Source of the DNA: Astrothelium macrocarpum
Lineage: Eukaryota > Ascomycota > Dothideomycetes > Trypetheliales > Trypetheliaceae
Assembly: GCA_021030915.1 (NCBI GenBank)
Contig: JAGEMR010000004.1
Location: forward strand, 434,001 to 498,000
Reading direction: 5' to 3'
Length of the DNA: 64,000 bases
This document shows, in pieces, positions 21,565 to 31,249 of this stretch (the first letter of the stretch is position 1; each line of letters opens with the position of its first letter). Both the position numbers and the translations under genes were made by a program. A model generated the notes under the pieces. The model was not told where the DNA came from and searched no databases. It saw only the letters and a program-made list of their open reading frames with translations.

Positions 21565-23091
21565 ATGGGAAGTCCATTAAATCAGCCTGATACTGTCTCT
21601 GGCGCTCCTTATTATCAGTCTGCTCGGACCATTCTCTACAATGATGGCCAGCACTACGACCAAGCTCTTTCTCCCACTACACCTGCCTATCCCGATCTGC
21701 CTGAAAGTGTCATCAACGAGACAATTCCGCAGCATCATGGAGCCGATCCTGGCCTTCACCATCATTTTGATGGCAGTGATCAGCTTGAAGGGCTCTTGAA
21801 AGTCGCAAACTCTGTTGCTGCACAGGAGGCTGTCGCGCAAATCACAAATGGCATGGGAACAGCACAACACGAAGCAAACACACCACAAGGAACGAACAAG
21901 AGAAAACGCAGCTTCACTCCGACAGAAGATCAAACGAACCAAGCCATTCATCGGTCGAAACGCCAAAAACAGGTTCCACTTCATTCTCCGACCATCGCTT
22001 CCTCGCTACCTTCCCCTCCAAATAGAGGCACTATGGGATCAACAACAACTACGGCAACGTATTCGGAAGGCAACGAATACACAGAGCCCCGCCCTCCAGG
22101 CATTCACACCTCCGCTGCCCTCTTTCGTCAACCCAGTTCGCCAAACAAGAAGTCGACTCGTCCGCCCATATCCAAACTATTCACCTCTCTCGAGCTCGCG
22201 CCCTCGACCTTTCTGGAGCTGCAATCGGCCGCCAAAGCGTACATGCTCGACTTCAACCATCCCGACCGTCAGGATTGCGTCGGCAATCGCGGCAAGGGCG
22301 ATTCCGACGTTGTCAAGCTGAGACTCTACAATTGCGTGCGAGACTTCCTCGAGGAAGAAGACACCAGTGGGCAAGACGGAGACCAAGAGAGCTCTGCGAA
22401 CACAACAGAGAGGAAGTGCAGGGGCGAAGTGTATTTCGGTGAGCATGTTGTGAAGGAGGGTGGTGGGCAAAGAAAGTGGATCTGGCCGCGCGACAAGGAA
22501 CGAGTGGTGGGACTTTGTGTCCCCCTGCTAAGGCGTATGGTCACCAACGAGCGGCAGAGGAAATACGCTGTCGAAACGCGAAGCCAAGCAAAGCTCGACG
22601 GTGGTGGAGTCAAGGAGAAGGGCGACGAGGGCGGGGGAATGGCAAAGGAAAACACACGGGAAGTGCGCAAGGCCAGCGTGCCATCGTACCAAGTTTATAT
22701 CCAAGACTCTGACTTCACCGCGCTGGCGAGACCGCGCATTGATCTTCGCGCTTCCGCTCCTCTGACTTTCGAGGATATTGTCGACCATATCCGCCGCAGT
22801 GTGGACATCATAGGAGAGGATCCATCTGAGGCAACATCTCAGTCTGGTGACCACGCTCAGCTCCAGGCCAGCCGGATGCTGCAACAGGAAGCCCAGCGCG
22901 CTCTTGCAGTAGAACAGGACACCTCGATAGAGTCCAGCAAGCCTGAATTTGATGTCCATGTGCAGACATCGACGGGTTTGAAGATCGTGACGGAGCAAGA
23001 GGGGTGGGCGACGGCGGTAGAAAATGTGTTGCAGTGTCCATGGTTCGAGAGTGCGGTCAAAGTCGTCGTTAGAAGAGACCAGGCGGGATGA
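21565..23091 (+). CDS. Orphan nuclear-type protein
   Basis: Single exon, 508 residues from ATG 21565. I do not recognise the family. Residues 1-110 are acidic/His-rich with a helical EGLLKVANSVAAQEAV segment. Basic patches KRKRS and RSKRQK near 113-135 look like a bipartite nuclear signal. A folded core seems to start near 195 (SKLFTSLELAPSTFLELQSA) and continues with YMLDFNHPDRQDCVGNRGKG and KLRLYNCVRDFLEEE, then after an acidic insertion WIWPRDKERVVGLCVPLLRR and VTNERQRKYAVETR. A Gly/Lys/Glu linker and a C-terminal domain (YQVYIQDSDFTALARPRIDL to the end) follow. No catalytic motif is evident. It converges on the BCAS3-like gene, 184 bp away. Confidence 0.75.
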   Translation: MGSPLNQPDTVSGAPYYQSARTILYNDGQHYDQALSPTTPAYPDLPESVINETIPQHHGADPGLHHHFDGSDQLEGLLKVANSVAAQEAVAQITNGMGTAQHEANTPQGTNKRKRSFTPTEDQTNQAIHRSKRQKQVPLHSPTIASSLPSPPNRGTMGSTTTTATYSEGNEYTEPRPPGIHTSAALFRQPSSPNKKSTRPPISKLFTSLELAPSTFLELQSAAKAYMLDFNHPDRQDCVGNRGKGDSDVVKLRLYNCVRDFLEEEDTSGQDGDQESSANTTERKCRGEVYFGEHVVKEGGGQRKWIWPRDKERVVGLCVPLLRRMVTNERQRKYAVETRSQAKLDGGGVKEKGDEGGGMAKENTREVRKASVPSYQVYIQDSDFTALARPRIDLRASAPLTFEDIVDHIRRSVDIIGEDPSEATSQSGDHAQLQASRMLQQEAQRALAVEQDTSIESSKPEFDVHVQTSTGLKIVTEQEGWATAVENVLQCPWFESAVKVVVRRDQAG

Positions 23092-23275
23092 GATCAGATG
23101 GGTTATCGCATTTCTAAAAAATATGACAATGATTGAATTCTATACCCGTGAAAAGACAATTCTACCCTGTGAAATGCCTGGTAACCACTCATGCCATGGG
23201 GTATCTAAGATTTCCAATGAATACCGAAAAAACCCCGTTGAACCCCTTCTAAAACTCCTCTAATTAGGCCGCGTC

Positions 23276-26026
23276 CTACTTGACCTGTTCCCATCCCTCC
23301 TCTTCATCTCCTACATCGTCCTTCCCATCTCCAGCCGCAGTAGCAACCCTCCCGACCTTCACACGCCGCTGCTTCCCAAGATCACACCCAAACACCCATC
23401 TCTCCCCATCATCCTCGATCCCGCCCAACCCATAGTCCTCTTCTTCCGGTGGAAGAGGCTCAGAATCACCTGCAGCACCTTGTCCTTCCTCGTGGACGAA
23501 GAATCGCACGCCCGACTGTCGGTAAAACGGCGTTTTCTTGGCGATGCTGCTCATCTCCGCGGCAGCGCGCCATTCGTCAACGGAGCTGGCACGGCGAGCT
23601 GCAACCGTTTTCGCAATTGGATCTAATGTTGCCTTGGGTGCAGGTAGCGGTGATGGAATCAGTTCTGCAGGAGGTTCATCCAGGGTTCCATCAAGCTTTA
23701 ACTCGCCAATGTTAGCCTCTATGGCGTAGGTGTCCTGGTTGTCCAGGAGAACAGAAAAGACAGGCGGACAGAGCAGATCCGGGATAGGGGGAATGCTGAT
23801 ACGGAGCGGACTATCTATATCTATTGCGATGGTGCGATATGGCGACGTTGTCTTGCGTGAAGAAGAAATCTTTTCGATCTTATAACGATAAACCATACAC
23901 CGACCCTCTTCAATAACGCTTATCAAGTTCGAGTTATTGGCACCGTCGAAGAAGCGAATGCGTCGCGGGGATGGGAAAACAAGTGGTGATGGAGTGAGGT
24001 AGATCTTGTTCTCTCCCATATGACGCATGTGGGCTAAGGTATCCGATGCAAAGCCATAGCCGGAGCTGACCCCTCTGGCAACAAAGCGGCCTCCGGAACT
24101 CGCGACAGAGCCTATCGTGGAGCCGATGGAACTGTAGAGATGGCCTGGTCGACTGCCAGGGCTAGTTTCACTACTGCTGCTTCGGCGGGTAGCAGAGCCC
24201 AGAGATCCAAGCGCGAATTTGGCGTTGGTCAGAGCAGTTGACGTCCAATCGCCACTTTGAAGGTGGTTTGTATTTGGATCGTCTTCCGAGCTCTTTCTCG
24301 AATTGTGTGCATACGGCGCGAGCGGCCAATTTGTAGCATCAGGAGGCAGAATGTGCACGTGGACCGTGCCTCTTGCGGTCAAGATGGCAACTACTTCTCC
24401 CAATGGAGATTTCCAGATGACATCGATAATATTGGCCTCAGTATTACGGGAGAAACGCGCGACCTCTTTGAGAAGTCCATCATTTTCCGGCCGTAACGTC
24501 CACGACGCTTGGCTGTTGGCAAGGGTAAAGCAATGCCAGACGAATTGGTATTCACCCTTTTCGCTGACAGTCATAAGAAATCGCCCGTCTGGCGAAAAGG
24601 AAAGAAAACTACAACCAAGTGGAGCAGAGAACGTCGCAAGCGGTTTAATGGTTTGTTGATATGATTCGGCACTGACATGCTCGACTAGTTTTTCCATATC
24701 ATAGATGGCAACAAGCGTTGGATCCCTATTGGAAGCTGTATGGGTGTTGCCGATGCCATGTGTAGGAGGAAAATAATCTGTTCCCGGAATGGCCATATCC
24801 ACATGATGGATGGGATTGGCAAAAGCGGGACGTTGTTGCGGAGAAGTCCAATAGTTGTTCCAAGCCTCTCTACCCTTCTCGCCTAAAGCTTTTGAATTTT
24901 GAACAATGTACTTTGATGCTCTGTCCAGCAGTGTATCAACATCCGGCGCATCAATGGCGCAATTCTCAACAGGCTTTTCCGGAGGTGCGAACGTCTTGAA
25001 ACCCGGAGGTTTTATTTGTTCCTCCGACACTAATGGGACTTCGCCATTGATCGATGACGCCGAGTTGGGAGGAACCAGGGCGAGCCAACGGTATGAGAGG
25101 GAAAGAATTGGCCTCGGACTCTGCTTTGTCGGAGAAGCCGAGTCGTTTGAGACCGAGGACGGCCTGGTCGCTTGAATTGATGTCCAGAGCTTGGCTAAGC
25201 ATCGATAACGCAAGTCTGGTCGATACTGGTGAGCGTGCTCATGCGTGAAGAGCCAAACCTCTCCACTGGTTCCGGACGCAACTACAATAAATTGACCTCG
25301 CACCTCGATTCTCAAGTCGCCTTGAGGGGAAGGTGGCGTGAACCTCTTGGTGCCAAATGGTTCGTCCAAGCTCACTGGCTTCGTCCGAAATAACGTACTG
25401 ATGTGTTCCCCGTTTTGGAGTGAGTAAAGCTCGACTGATGTTCGATAACTTGTGATTCTCTCCTCGACATTATATTTGATAGGATCGTTGGTGGTGTACG
25501 GTTCGAGGATTGGGCCATGAATGACTAGGACGACGTGAAACTCAGGCTTTTGCGCTTTCGCAGCAGACTGGTTGCCAGGTTGTGAGATGATGCGAGCATG
25601 GATGACGGCGCCAGGCAAGTTTTCAAGGCGGCCAGAGTGAGTCAACTTGTTCTCAGTAGCTACGTATGCATCGAGGCAGCCCTCCGACCCGACCAGCAAG
25701 ACGTTATCGGGCTGTCCGTTATGAGACTGCTCTCTTCTGGGGATCGTGTCCCAGCCACAAAAGTACGAGAATGAGCCGGCAGGGTTGGCATGATGTGGAG
25801 AGGTGGCAGCATCAAGGTTCGAAGCTATAAAGGGTCGTGCTTCAGGCTCGTATAGAATAGCATGGTTTGGCGGAGAGGAACCAAGACTACTCAGCCTCCT
25901 CGCGCGAGGGCTTGAACGAGGGTGCCAAGCTCTGTCGCGGGAGGTGGTACTTGGCGGAGAGCTGGCCGGACTTCCTCCCGGGTCGAAATGGCGATAATGG
26001 TGTTGCTGGCCTCGTAAGGAGCTCAT
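23276..26026 (-). CDS. BCAS3-like WD40 beta-propeller protein
   Basis: Single exon, 916 residues, ATG at 26026. Resembles the BCAS3 family: a Ser/Arg/Pro-rich start, then propeller blades including FCGWDTIPRREQSHNG, NVLLVGSEGCLDAYVA and LPGAVIHARIISQP. The central blades carry LATFSAPLGCSFLSFSPDGR and FLMTVSEKGEYQFVWHCFT, followed by EVVAILTARGTVHVHIL. A BCAS3-type C-terminal part has a Ser-rich linker, LVFPSPRRIRFFDGAN and acidic DYGLGGIEDDGERWVFG. Animal BCAS3 with PHAF1 binds phosphoinositides at autophagosome-formation sites; the fungal role is inferred from the fold only. The first 60 residues are Ser/Arg/Pro-rich and probably disordered. An unrelated WD40 protein is the main alternative. 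Confidence 0.8.
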   Translation of the reverse strand: MSSLRGQQHHYRHFDPGGSPASSPPSTTSRDRAWHPRSSPRARRLSSLGSSPPNHAILYEPEARPFIASNLDAATSPHHANPAGSFSYFCGWDTIPRREQSHNGQPDNVLLVGSEGCLDAYVATENKLTHSGRLENLPGAVIHARIISQPGNQSAAKAQKPEFHVVLVIHGPILEPYTTNDPIKYNVEERITSYRTSVELYSLQNGEHISTLFRTKPVSLDEPFGTKRFTPPSPQGDLRIEVRGQFIVVASGTSGEVWLFTHEHAHQYRPDLRYRCLAKLWTSIQATRPSSVSNDSASPTKQSPRPILSLSYRWLALVPPNSASSINGEVPLVSEEQIKPPGFKTFAPPEKPVENCAIDAPDVDTLLDRASKYIVQNSKALGEKGREAWNNYWTSPQQRPAFANPIHHVDMAIPGTDYFPPTHGIGNTHTASNRDPTLVAIYDMEKLVEHVSAESYQQTIKPLATFSAPLGCSFLSFSPDGRFLMTVSEKGEYQFVWHCFTLANSQASWTLRPENDGLLKEVARFSRNTEANIIDVIWKSPLGEVVAILTARGTVHVHILPPDATNWPLAPYAHNSRKSSEDDPNTNHLQSGDWTSTALTNAKFALGSLGSATRRSSSSETSPGSRPGHLYSSIGSTIGSVASSGGRFVARGVSSGYGFASDTLAHMRHMGENKIYLTPSPLVFPSPRRIRFFDGANNSNLISVIEEGRCMVYRYKIEKISSSRKTTSPYRTIAIDIDSPLRISIPPIPDLLCPPVFSVLLDNQDTYAIEANIGELKLDGTLDEPPAELIPSPLPAPKATLDPIAKTVAARRASSVDEWRAAAEMSSIAKKTPFYRQSGVRFFVHEEGQGAAGDSEPLPPEEEDYGLGGIEDDGERWVFGCDLGKQRRVKVGRVATAAGDGKDDVGDEEEGWEQVK

Positions 26027-27404
26027 ACGAAGGTATGGTATCGACGGGTTGAAAGTTGAAAGGTTGCTGATGAAAGGAGAATGACTGGTAGCTAGGTATG
26101 TATGTCAGGCAGTAAGCTGGCGTTGAGAAGCATCTTGTGATGATGCCACGCGCAGGGGAGCTGGGCTGGTGGGGCACGCGTTGCCGCTGCCGCACCCCAC
26201 GTCTGCGCTTTCTCTCTTCTCTCAACACCGCTCTGGCACCAGCCCGAATAGCCTGAGGGAAGCCGCTTCATCTGGATGAATGCTAGACGGCCAACTAACA
26301 AAGACCTATGGCTCTAGTTTTGCAGGCGTTTCATCTCATCAAGTTGCGTTGGCCGGTAGCTGTAACCAACAGATAACTACTTTCAGCTTGTGCCTCCGTT
26401 TTCTTCTACTACCAGGCACTGCACGCCTGGCGTCTTTTGCATGAGTACCCTGTTCACTCTCTGCGGAAACATGTGCGACAAGCGATGGGCGGCGCTGTGG
26501 ACGTTGGGATTACGTCGGTACAAAGCGATGCACGCTTTTCAGCTTGCTGACATGGTACCAACTCCAAAACATCATTGAGTATGAAAACTTGCGTTGGACC
26601 GATTCATTCATCTCTGCAGTCAACACATGTTCGTGTCGTTATGTTGGTCAAGGCTGCTCCGATGCACGTTTTCGTGCCAGGTTATTATTGCTTTTTATCG
26701 CAGGGGTTGTCATCGTGAATACTTCAGCTGAAGTGGAACTAGAACGGGTCTTTACACCGCCAATTGATGCGCAATAAATCTTTTGGCGGCATCTCTGCAT
26801 GAGCCCCGTAACTTTCAATCTCGTGTCAATCTGGCTCTTGAATTTCTGTCCAGAACAAGCCTTGACGATAAAGTCAGGTTGAAGTGAGCATTGCATCATC
26901 ACGCTTGCGGTGTTGTTGGTGGAGGTTGAGCGTCTGGGCTGATTGGACCATGTCTATGCACCAAAGTGATTCACAGGTTGGAGTGATGTTTAGTAAAAGA
27001 AGAAAGTCCTGTTGTTCTGCTGGCTGGCGAGTGATTCGTTCTGGCGTTGGGTGAGCTTGAACACGATGGCGTCGGAAATGCTCGCTGGGTCAAGGCTTTG
27101 TTTTGGCTAGGTAACCTTGTTCATCGAAATTAGTATGCCAGATGTACAACTCACCAGCTCGTACGCCCCAGACGGCACGGCCCTTGCCCCGTAGCGCTTG
27201 CACTAGACGAAGTCAGATCGAAGCTCAGGGACTGGGACTGGCGTCTTGACAACCTCCAATTCTCAGGTCAACATGCTTACCACTCCCATTGTTCGCCTGT
27301 CCTCGTTTCTGGATTATTATTTACTCGAGCAGTATTAAACTTTCAGCTGCTACTCTGGCCACCCAGTGGTCAGAATCCTTTCTCATGATCTGGCCGTCGT
27401 GATA
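26027..27404. other. Divergent intergenic region, 1.4 kb (BCAS3-like / PH-domain gene)
   Basis: No recognisable frame, tRNA or repeat. Pyrimidine-rich stretches near 27290-27360 may belong to the PH-gene leader. Confidence 0.45.
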
Positions 27405-29261
27405 ATGGAAAACAATGCCTTACAGCTACTGGGGGGGCATGCCCCAAGGGTCGACCGTCGCATAGCAGAAGAGGACGCTCTTTCTCAGCTCTTTCGCCCG
27501 AACAAACGCTTTGAAGGAGGCTACAGCAACGCCCCCAAAGCTGCTGCATTATTGACCCATGAGCTGCCACCTCCAGCGTACAATTCCTCTGACCCTCCCA
27601 AACTTCAGAAAAAGAGGAGTCGTTTGTTACGAAAGGACGGTCGAATGGAAAAGCCTCCCGAATACTCTTGCTCGCATTTGATCGAGGCCGAGCTGGATCT
27701 GAAGACGGAGTTGTCAACTCCATTCAAATTGGCCAAGGAGCACAGCTGGAATCCCGTCTATGTTGTGCTCCGTGGACCCTTGCTGAGCATACATCGACGC
27801 GCACCTCATATTATTACATCTGAAGCCCAAGCTGGCAAGATGCTCAAATCGTACACCCTCCAAAACGCGGAAGCAGGACTAGCAGATGATTGTTTGAGGG
27901 TTGAACTGGAACCACTGAATGCTAGGGCTCGAATGGTATTACCTCGCAATCGATGGGAGGCATATTCAAAAGATCGAAGCATGTTTCAAAAGATAAAATA
28001 TTATATCCTCCGACTTAGAGTGGAAGAGGAGCAGATACTCTTGAGTACATACAGCAAGACACGAGCAATGGCATGGTTGGAGGCACTATGTTCGGCAATG
28101 GATATTGCACCGGATATTGACGAGAGAACCGATCCCCACTACTTTACAGAGACGCGAAATAGGGCTAGGCGGGTGGCAGGTCATTTGATGCGGAATCGAA
28201 GACTGGTCAGGGAGCAAGAGCGTATTTTTCGAGAGCATTATCCCCAGTTTGCCGAAGACAGGCCAGAGCTACTTCCCTTACCTTTGGCAACAGATAGCAG
28301 CGGGGAAAATTTGGCCTCTTCTCAGCCCCCGGGCGATGACGATGAGGACGAGCAACATGATGAAGACAATGAAAATGAAGATGATGTAGAGAATGAAGAA
28401 GCTACTGCCCAACAACAATATCCAGACTGGCTCAATTCGTCCAATCTCTTTCCTCGAGTATCCCGCATCGATGCTCTCGACCAACCCGAAGCTGATACCG
28501 AAGCTCGCCAGCGTATGGCTGGAAACGCCGATCCACAACTCACTTCGCTTCTACCTCCTTCTATTTTGTATCTTCGACAAAATGTTCACGACCTATCTTC
28601 TGTAGATCTTGATCCCGAAACCCAAAAATGGCGACCCCAGCATCCGTGGACCTACCGACACGATGTGTTGTACCGGAGAAAGTGCTTGCCTGTTCTCGTG
28701 TCTAATGCCCCTCGCGCATCGGACATTATCGTCAAAGACGGCAAAAGATTGAAAATCGACTGGGATAAGAAAGTGTTGATTCCACTGGACGCACCGCTTG
28801 ATCTGGGTGCTGCAGAGGCCGAAGACGGGAGATTTTCTGCCATGAAAAACGCGACGACGCCATTACTTTGGAGGCGGAAGCAGAGTCCAGATGCTCATAC
28901 CGCCGTTACACGTAGTCCCAGCAGTAATGGCAATCGGCAAGCTGCAGCTGGACTGTTACTCGAACCAACAAGTTCGGGCTCTGATTCAAACAAGCGCAGT
29001 GGTGATGAAGCTGATCCTTCTCGACTGAACTCTATTTCGGAAAACACACATCAGCATCTTGGCCCCTTTGGTTTCGAGGACGTGGATGGTACAGGAATGC
29101 CGAATAATGGGCCAAGTAGAACGAGAAGAATGTTCACTGACCTCTTTCGATCGAAAACGAGTGCGAGGGGCTCGCACAATCGACATGCTTCTTCATCTTC
29201 GATTCCAGCTCCAAGAGACGATGCTAGCATAATTGTTGAGAGGCTAAGAACTCTTGGTTAG
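27405..29261 (+). CDS. Fungal PH-domain protein
   Basis: Single exon, 618 residues from ATG 27405 (the frame is open from 27366 but without an earlier ATG). A pleckstrin-homology domain covers about 100-230: it begins with SWNPVYVVLRGPLLSIHRR and ends in the typical C-terminal helix AMAWLEALCSAMD, and includes an insertion with KIKYYILRLRVEEEQILLS. Arg-rich helices (RNRARRVAGHLMRNRRLVRE) follow, then a very acidic linker (DDDEDEQHDEDNENEDD, about 310-340). A second conserved block has HPWTYRHDVLYRRKCLPVLV and DIIVKDGKRLKIDWDKKVLI. The tail is disordered and Ser-rich. PH domains usually bind phosphoinositides or proteins at membranes; the ligand is unknown. A proline motif PPPAYNS near residue 60 could recruit WW or Nedd4-type proteins (inference). 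Confidence 0.85.
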   Translation: MENNALQLLGGHAPRVDRRIAEEDALSQLFRPNKRFEGGYSNAPKAAALLTHELPPPAYNSSDPPKLQKKRSRLLRKDGRMEKPPEYSCSHLIEAELDLKTELSTPFKLAKEHSWNPVYVVLRGPLLSIHRRAPHIITSEAQAGKMLKSYTLQNAEAGLADDCLRVELEPLNARARMVLPRNRWEAYSKDRSMFQKIKYYILRLRVEEEQILLSTYSKTRAMAWLEALCSAMDIAPDIDERTDPHYFTETRNRARRVAGHLMRNRRLVREQERIFREHYPQFAEDRPELLPLPLATDSSGENLASSQPPGDDDEDEQHDEDNENEDDVENEEATAQQQYPDWLNSSNLFPRVSRIDALDQPEADTEARQRMAGNADPQLTSLLPPSILYLRQNVHDLSSVDLDPETQKWRPQHPWTYRHDVLYRRKCLPVLVSNAPRASDIIVKDGKRLKIDWDKKVLIPLDAPLDLGAAEAEDGRFSAMKNATTPLLWRRKQSPDAHTAVTRSPSSNGNRQAAAGLLLEPTSSGSDSNKRSGDEADPSRLNSISENTHQHLGPFGFEDVDGTGMPNNGPSRTRRMFTDLFRSKTSARGSHNRHASSSSIPAPRDDASIIVERLRTLG

Positions 29262-29766
29262 GTTTGGGATTTTGTTCACCGGAGATCCAAACGCATGCAT
29301 CTTTAATCACGCTTTTGGAAGCTAAAACATAGGCCCAATTGGATTGACATTGCTACCGGCAAAAATGGAGAGAGGAGGTGCACATATCAAGGCCTGGACG
29401 ATTTTGACGAAACTGGATGCGAATGTAACGTCCTTTGGCGGAGTTGATTTATCCTGCTTTATACCCATGAGTCTTTGATGGCTCTATGTTGACGATTCCC
29501 TTGTTTCTGCGTGTTTTCTTTTCACAAGCATTGATGTTCCACATGACTGGTTTACAAAATTATTATTTGGATGGTCTTAATCTGGTCTTTGTTGTGTCCT
29601 TGACAGGTCGCTCTGGATCATCAAAGGCGCAAAATGGATAATGACCGTAATATAGGTAATAGCAGAACCGTAATGAATAGCAATTGCTCATAATAAGTCA
29701 TGTATCACTAGCGCAAACGTGTTCATCGAATACTAGTACAGGAGCTATCTGGGTATCAAGTCACCT
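29262..29766. other. Convergent intergenic region (PH gene / NNF1)
   Basis: 505 bp between convergent stops; nothing recognised beyond probable 3' UTR. Confidence 0.45.
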
Positions 29767-30734
29767 TCACGCGGTTCCGTTTCTGACGTTACTCTCTGCA
29801 TTTAACGCCGCCACGCTTCCTTCCAAGTCACCGACCACGTTCTCAAGTCCTCGCATCAGGCATTCGATTTCTCTTCGCTGATCCTCGATTTGCTGTGTCA
29901 AAATCCGATTGTGATCTGTCATATCTGCAACCCGCGTTTCGAGATCTTGTTGTGCACTTTTCATAAACGGTGCGAGATGGACCTGAACTAATGCACCTGG
30001 AGGCAGGGTGTGTGGCCTTGAAACGAATCAGCGTGTACTCATTCCGTTCGCCACCAAAGCTCGTCCGTGCATTCACAGTATAGCAGCGATAATATATACC
30101 TCTAGAATACTGCAATTTGAGATTGGACCAGGAACATATGTACTTACGGAACAGGAGCTTGAACGGATCCATCTGTTAATGCTTCCATGGCCTTTTCTCT
30201 CCTCCTTTTTGCATCAGAGATGAGGCGGTCGAGATCGTTCAGAGAGGGAACGACATTTCGATGGCTTAGTATCACGTCGAATTCTTGCTAGAGACCGAAG
30301 CGTATCAGCAAGGTCTTTTGTCAAAGTTGATGCAGTTCCGGTATCTGTCGCTTCATAGCCTCTGTGCGCGCGCAACTTGAATTGTAAAACGTAATGCTCT
30401 CAAGCCTCCTTTCCGTCCCCAGAGACAAACCAGGTCAGTTTGAAAGCATGCCTACCTTGCACAAGCCCCCCAATCTCTGCCGAAAGTCCGTCAAGAGCGC
30501 TTCCAAACTAGCTCCCGCGTATTTTGCTGTTGTTGGAAAGCATTTGGCGAAATTAGCATAGCTGCATGTGTCTAGAGTGTGCTGTAGTGCCTCGCCAAAG
30601 ATTTTCTGTAGGGCAGTGGCTCGTGGACCAGGAGTGCTGGCAAGAGGTGGGGGGGGAGCAGGTGAAGGCGATCGTGAAGTTATTGTTTGAGGCTGGACCG
30701 CTTCCGTAGCTGGGTTGTCTGCGACAGAGGGCAT
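29767..30734 (-). CDS. NNF1: Kinetochore MIND/Mis12 complex subunit Nnf1
   Basis: Three exons on the minus strand, 30734-30456, 30287-30148 and 30016-29767, giving 222 residues and restoring one frame across both joints. The introns (168 and 131 nt) are long for this locus. The family pattern is clear: RATALQKIFGEALQHTLDTC and SYANFAKCFPTTAKYAG in exon 1, QEFDVILSHRNVVPSLNDLD in exon 2, and PPHTLPPGALVQVHLAPFM with a coiled coil (QQDLETRVADMTDHNRILTQ) in exon 3. Nnf1 (PMF1 in animals) pairs with Mtw1 and bridges inner kinetochore proteins to Ndc80. The N-terminal 30 residues are Pro/Ser-rich. A GTCACGTGAC palindrome lies 143 bp upstream. Confidence 0.9.
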
Positions 30735-31249
30735 TATAGAGATTGAAAAGATCCAGGGATTACATGGCAGAGAGGTCTCGCCCTGCTCCGAGTCTTTGCG
30801 ACGCGATTTGTGAATTTGCTGTTGAGACGTGTTTTGTTTACTGGCGACATCACGGGCACGTCGCCCAAGTCGCCAAGTCACGTGACGTTGTAGAAATGCT
30901 GATGAATGAACTCATCAAATCCTTCGAGCTTCCTAAACTAAACCGCAATGTAGAATGGCCTACTCGCATTCCTACATTACGACGTCACTTTTCTTCTTGA
31001 TTATGACTAGCAAGAAATATTTCAAACCCTGAGCTTGTTTCCCATTAGACAGGCTGGATCAGTCTCGTGATTCTATATAGAAATGATTCATTGTGGCCTC
31101 CGAAACCACGTCACCACATTCATGAGAATATTACTTTTTACAGAGACGGTTTCTGGCAAGATTATGGACTTGCCAAGCCAAAGTCGTCTTGGCATCAAAG
31201 TGGCGAATTACATGCACACACCAGACCCTTTGGCGATGTTGGAGTGCTT
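30735..31249. other. NNF1 promoter and YTA7 3' side
   Basis: 515 bp between tandem minus-strand genes. Contains the CACGTG palindrome listed separately; no coding signal. Confidence 0.45.
30877..30886. promoter_or_regulatory. GTCACGTGAC palindrome (Cbf1/E-box type)
   Basis: Perfect ten-base palindrome centred on CACGTG, 143 bp upstream of the NNF1 ATG. CACGTG with a 5' T/GT flank is the binding site of Cbf1-type bHLH factors. Function here is inferred. Confidence 0.4.
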
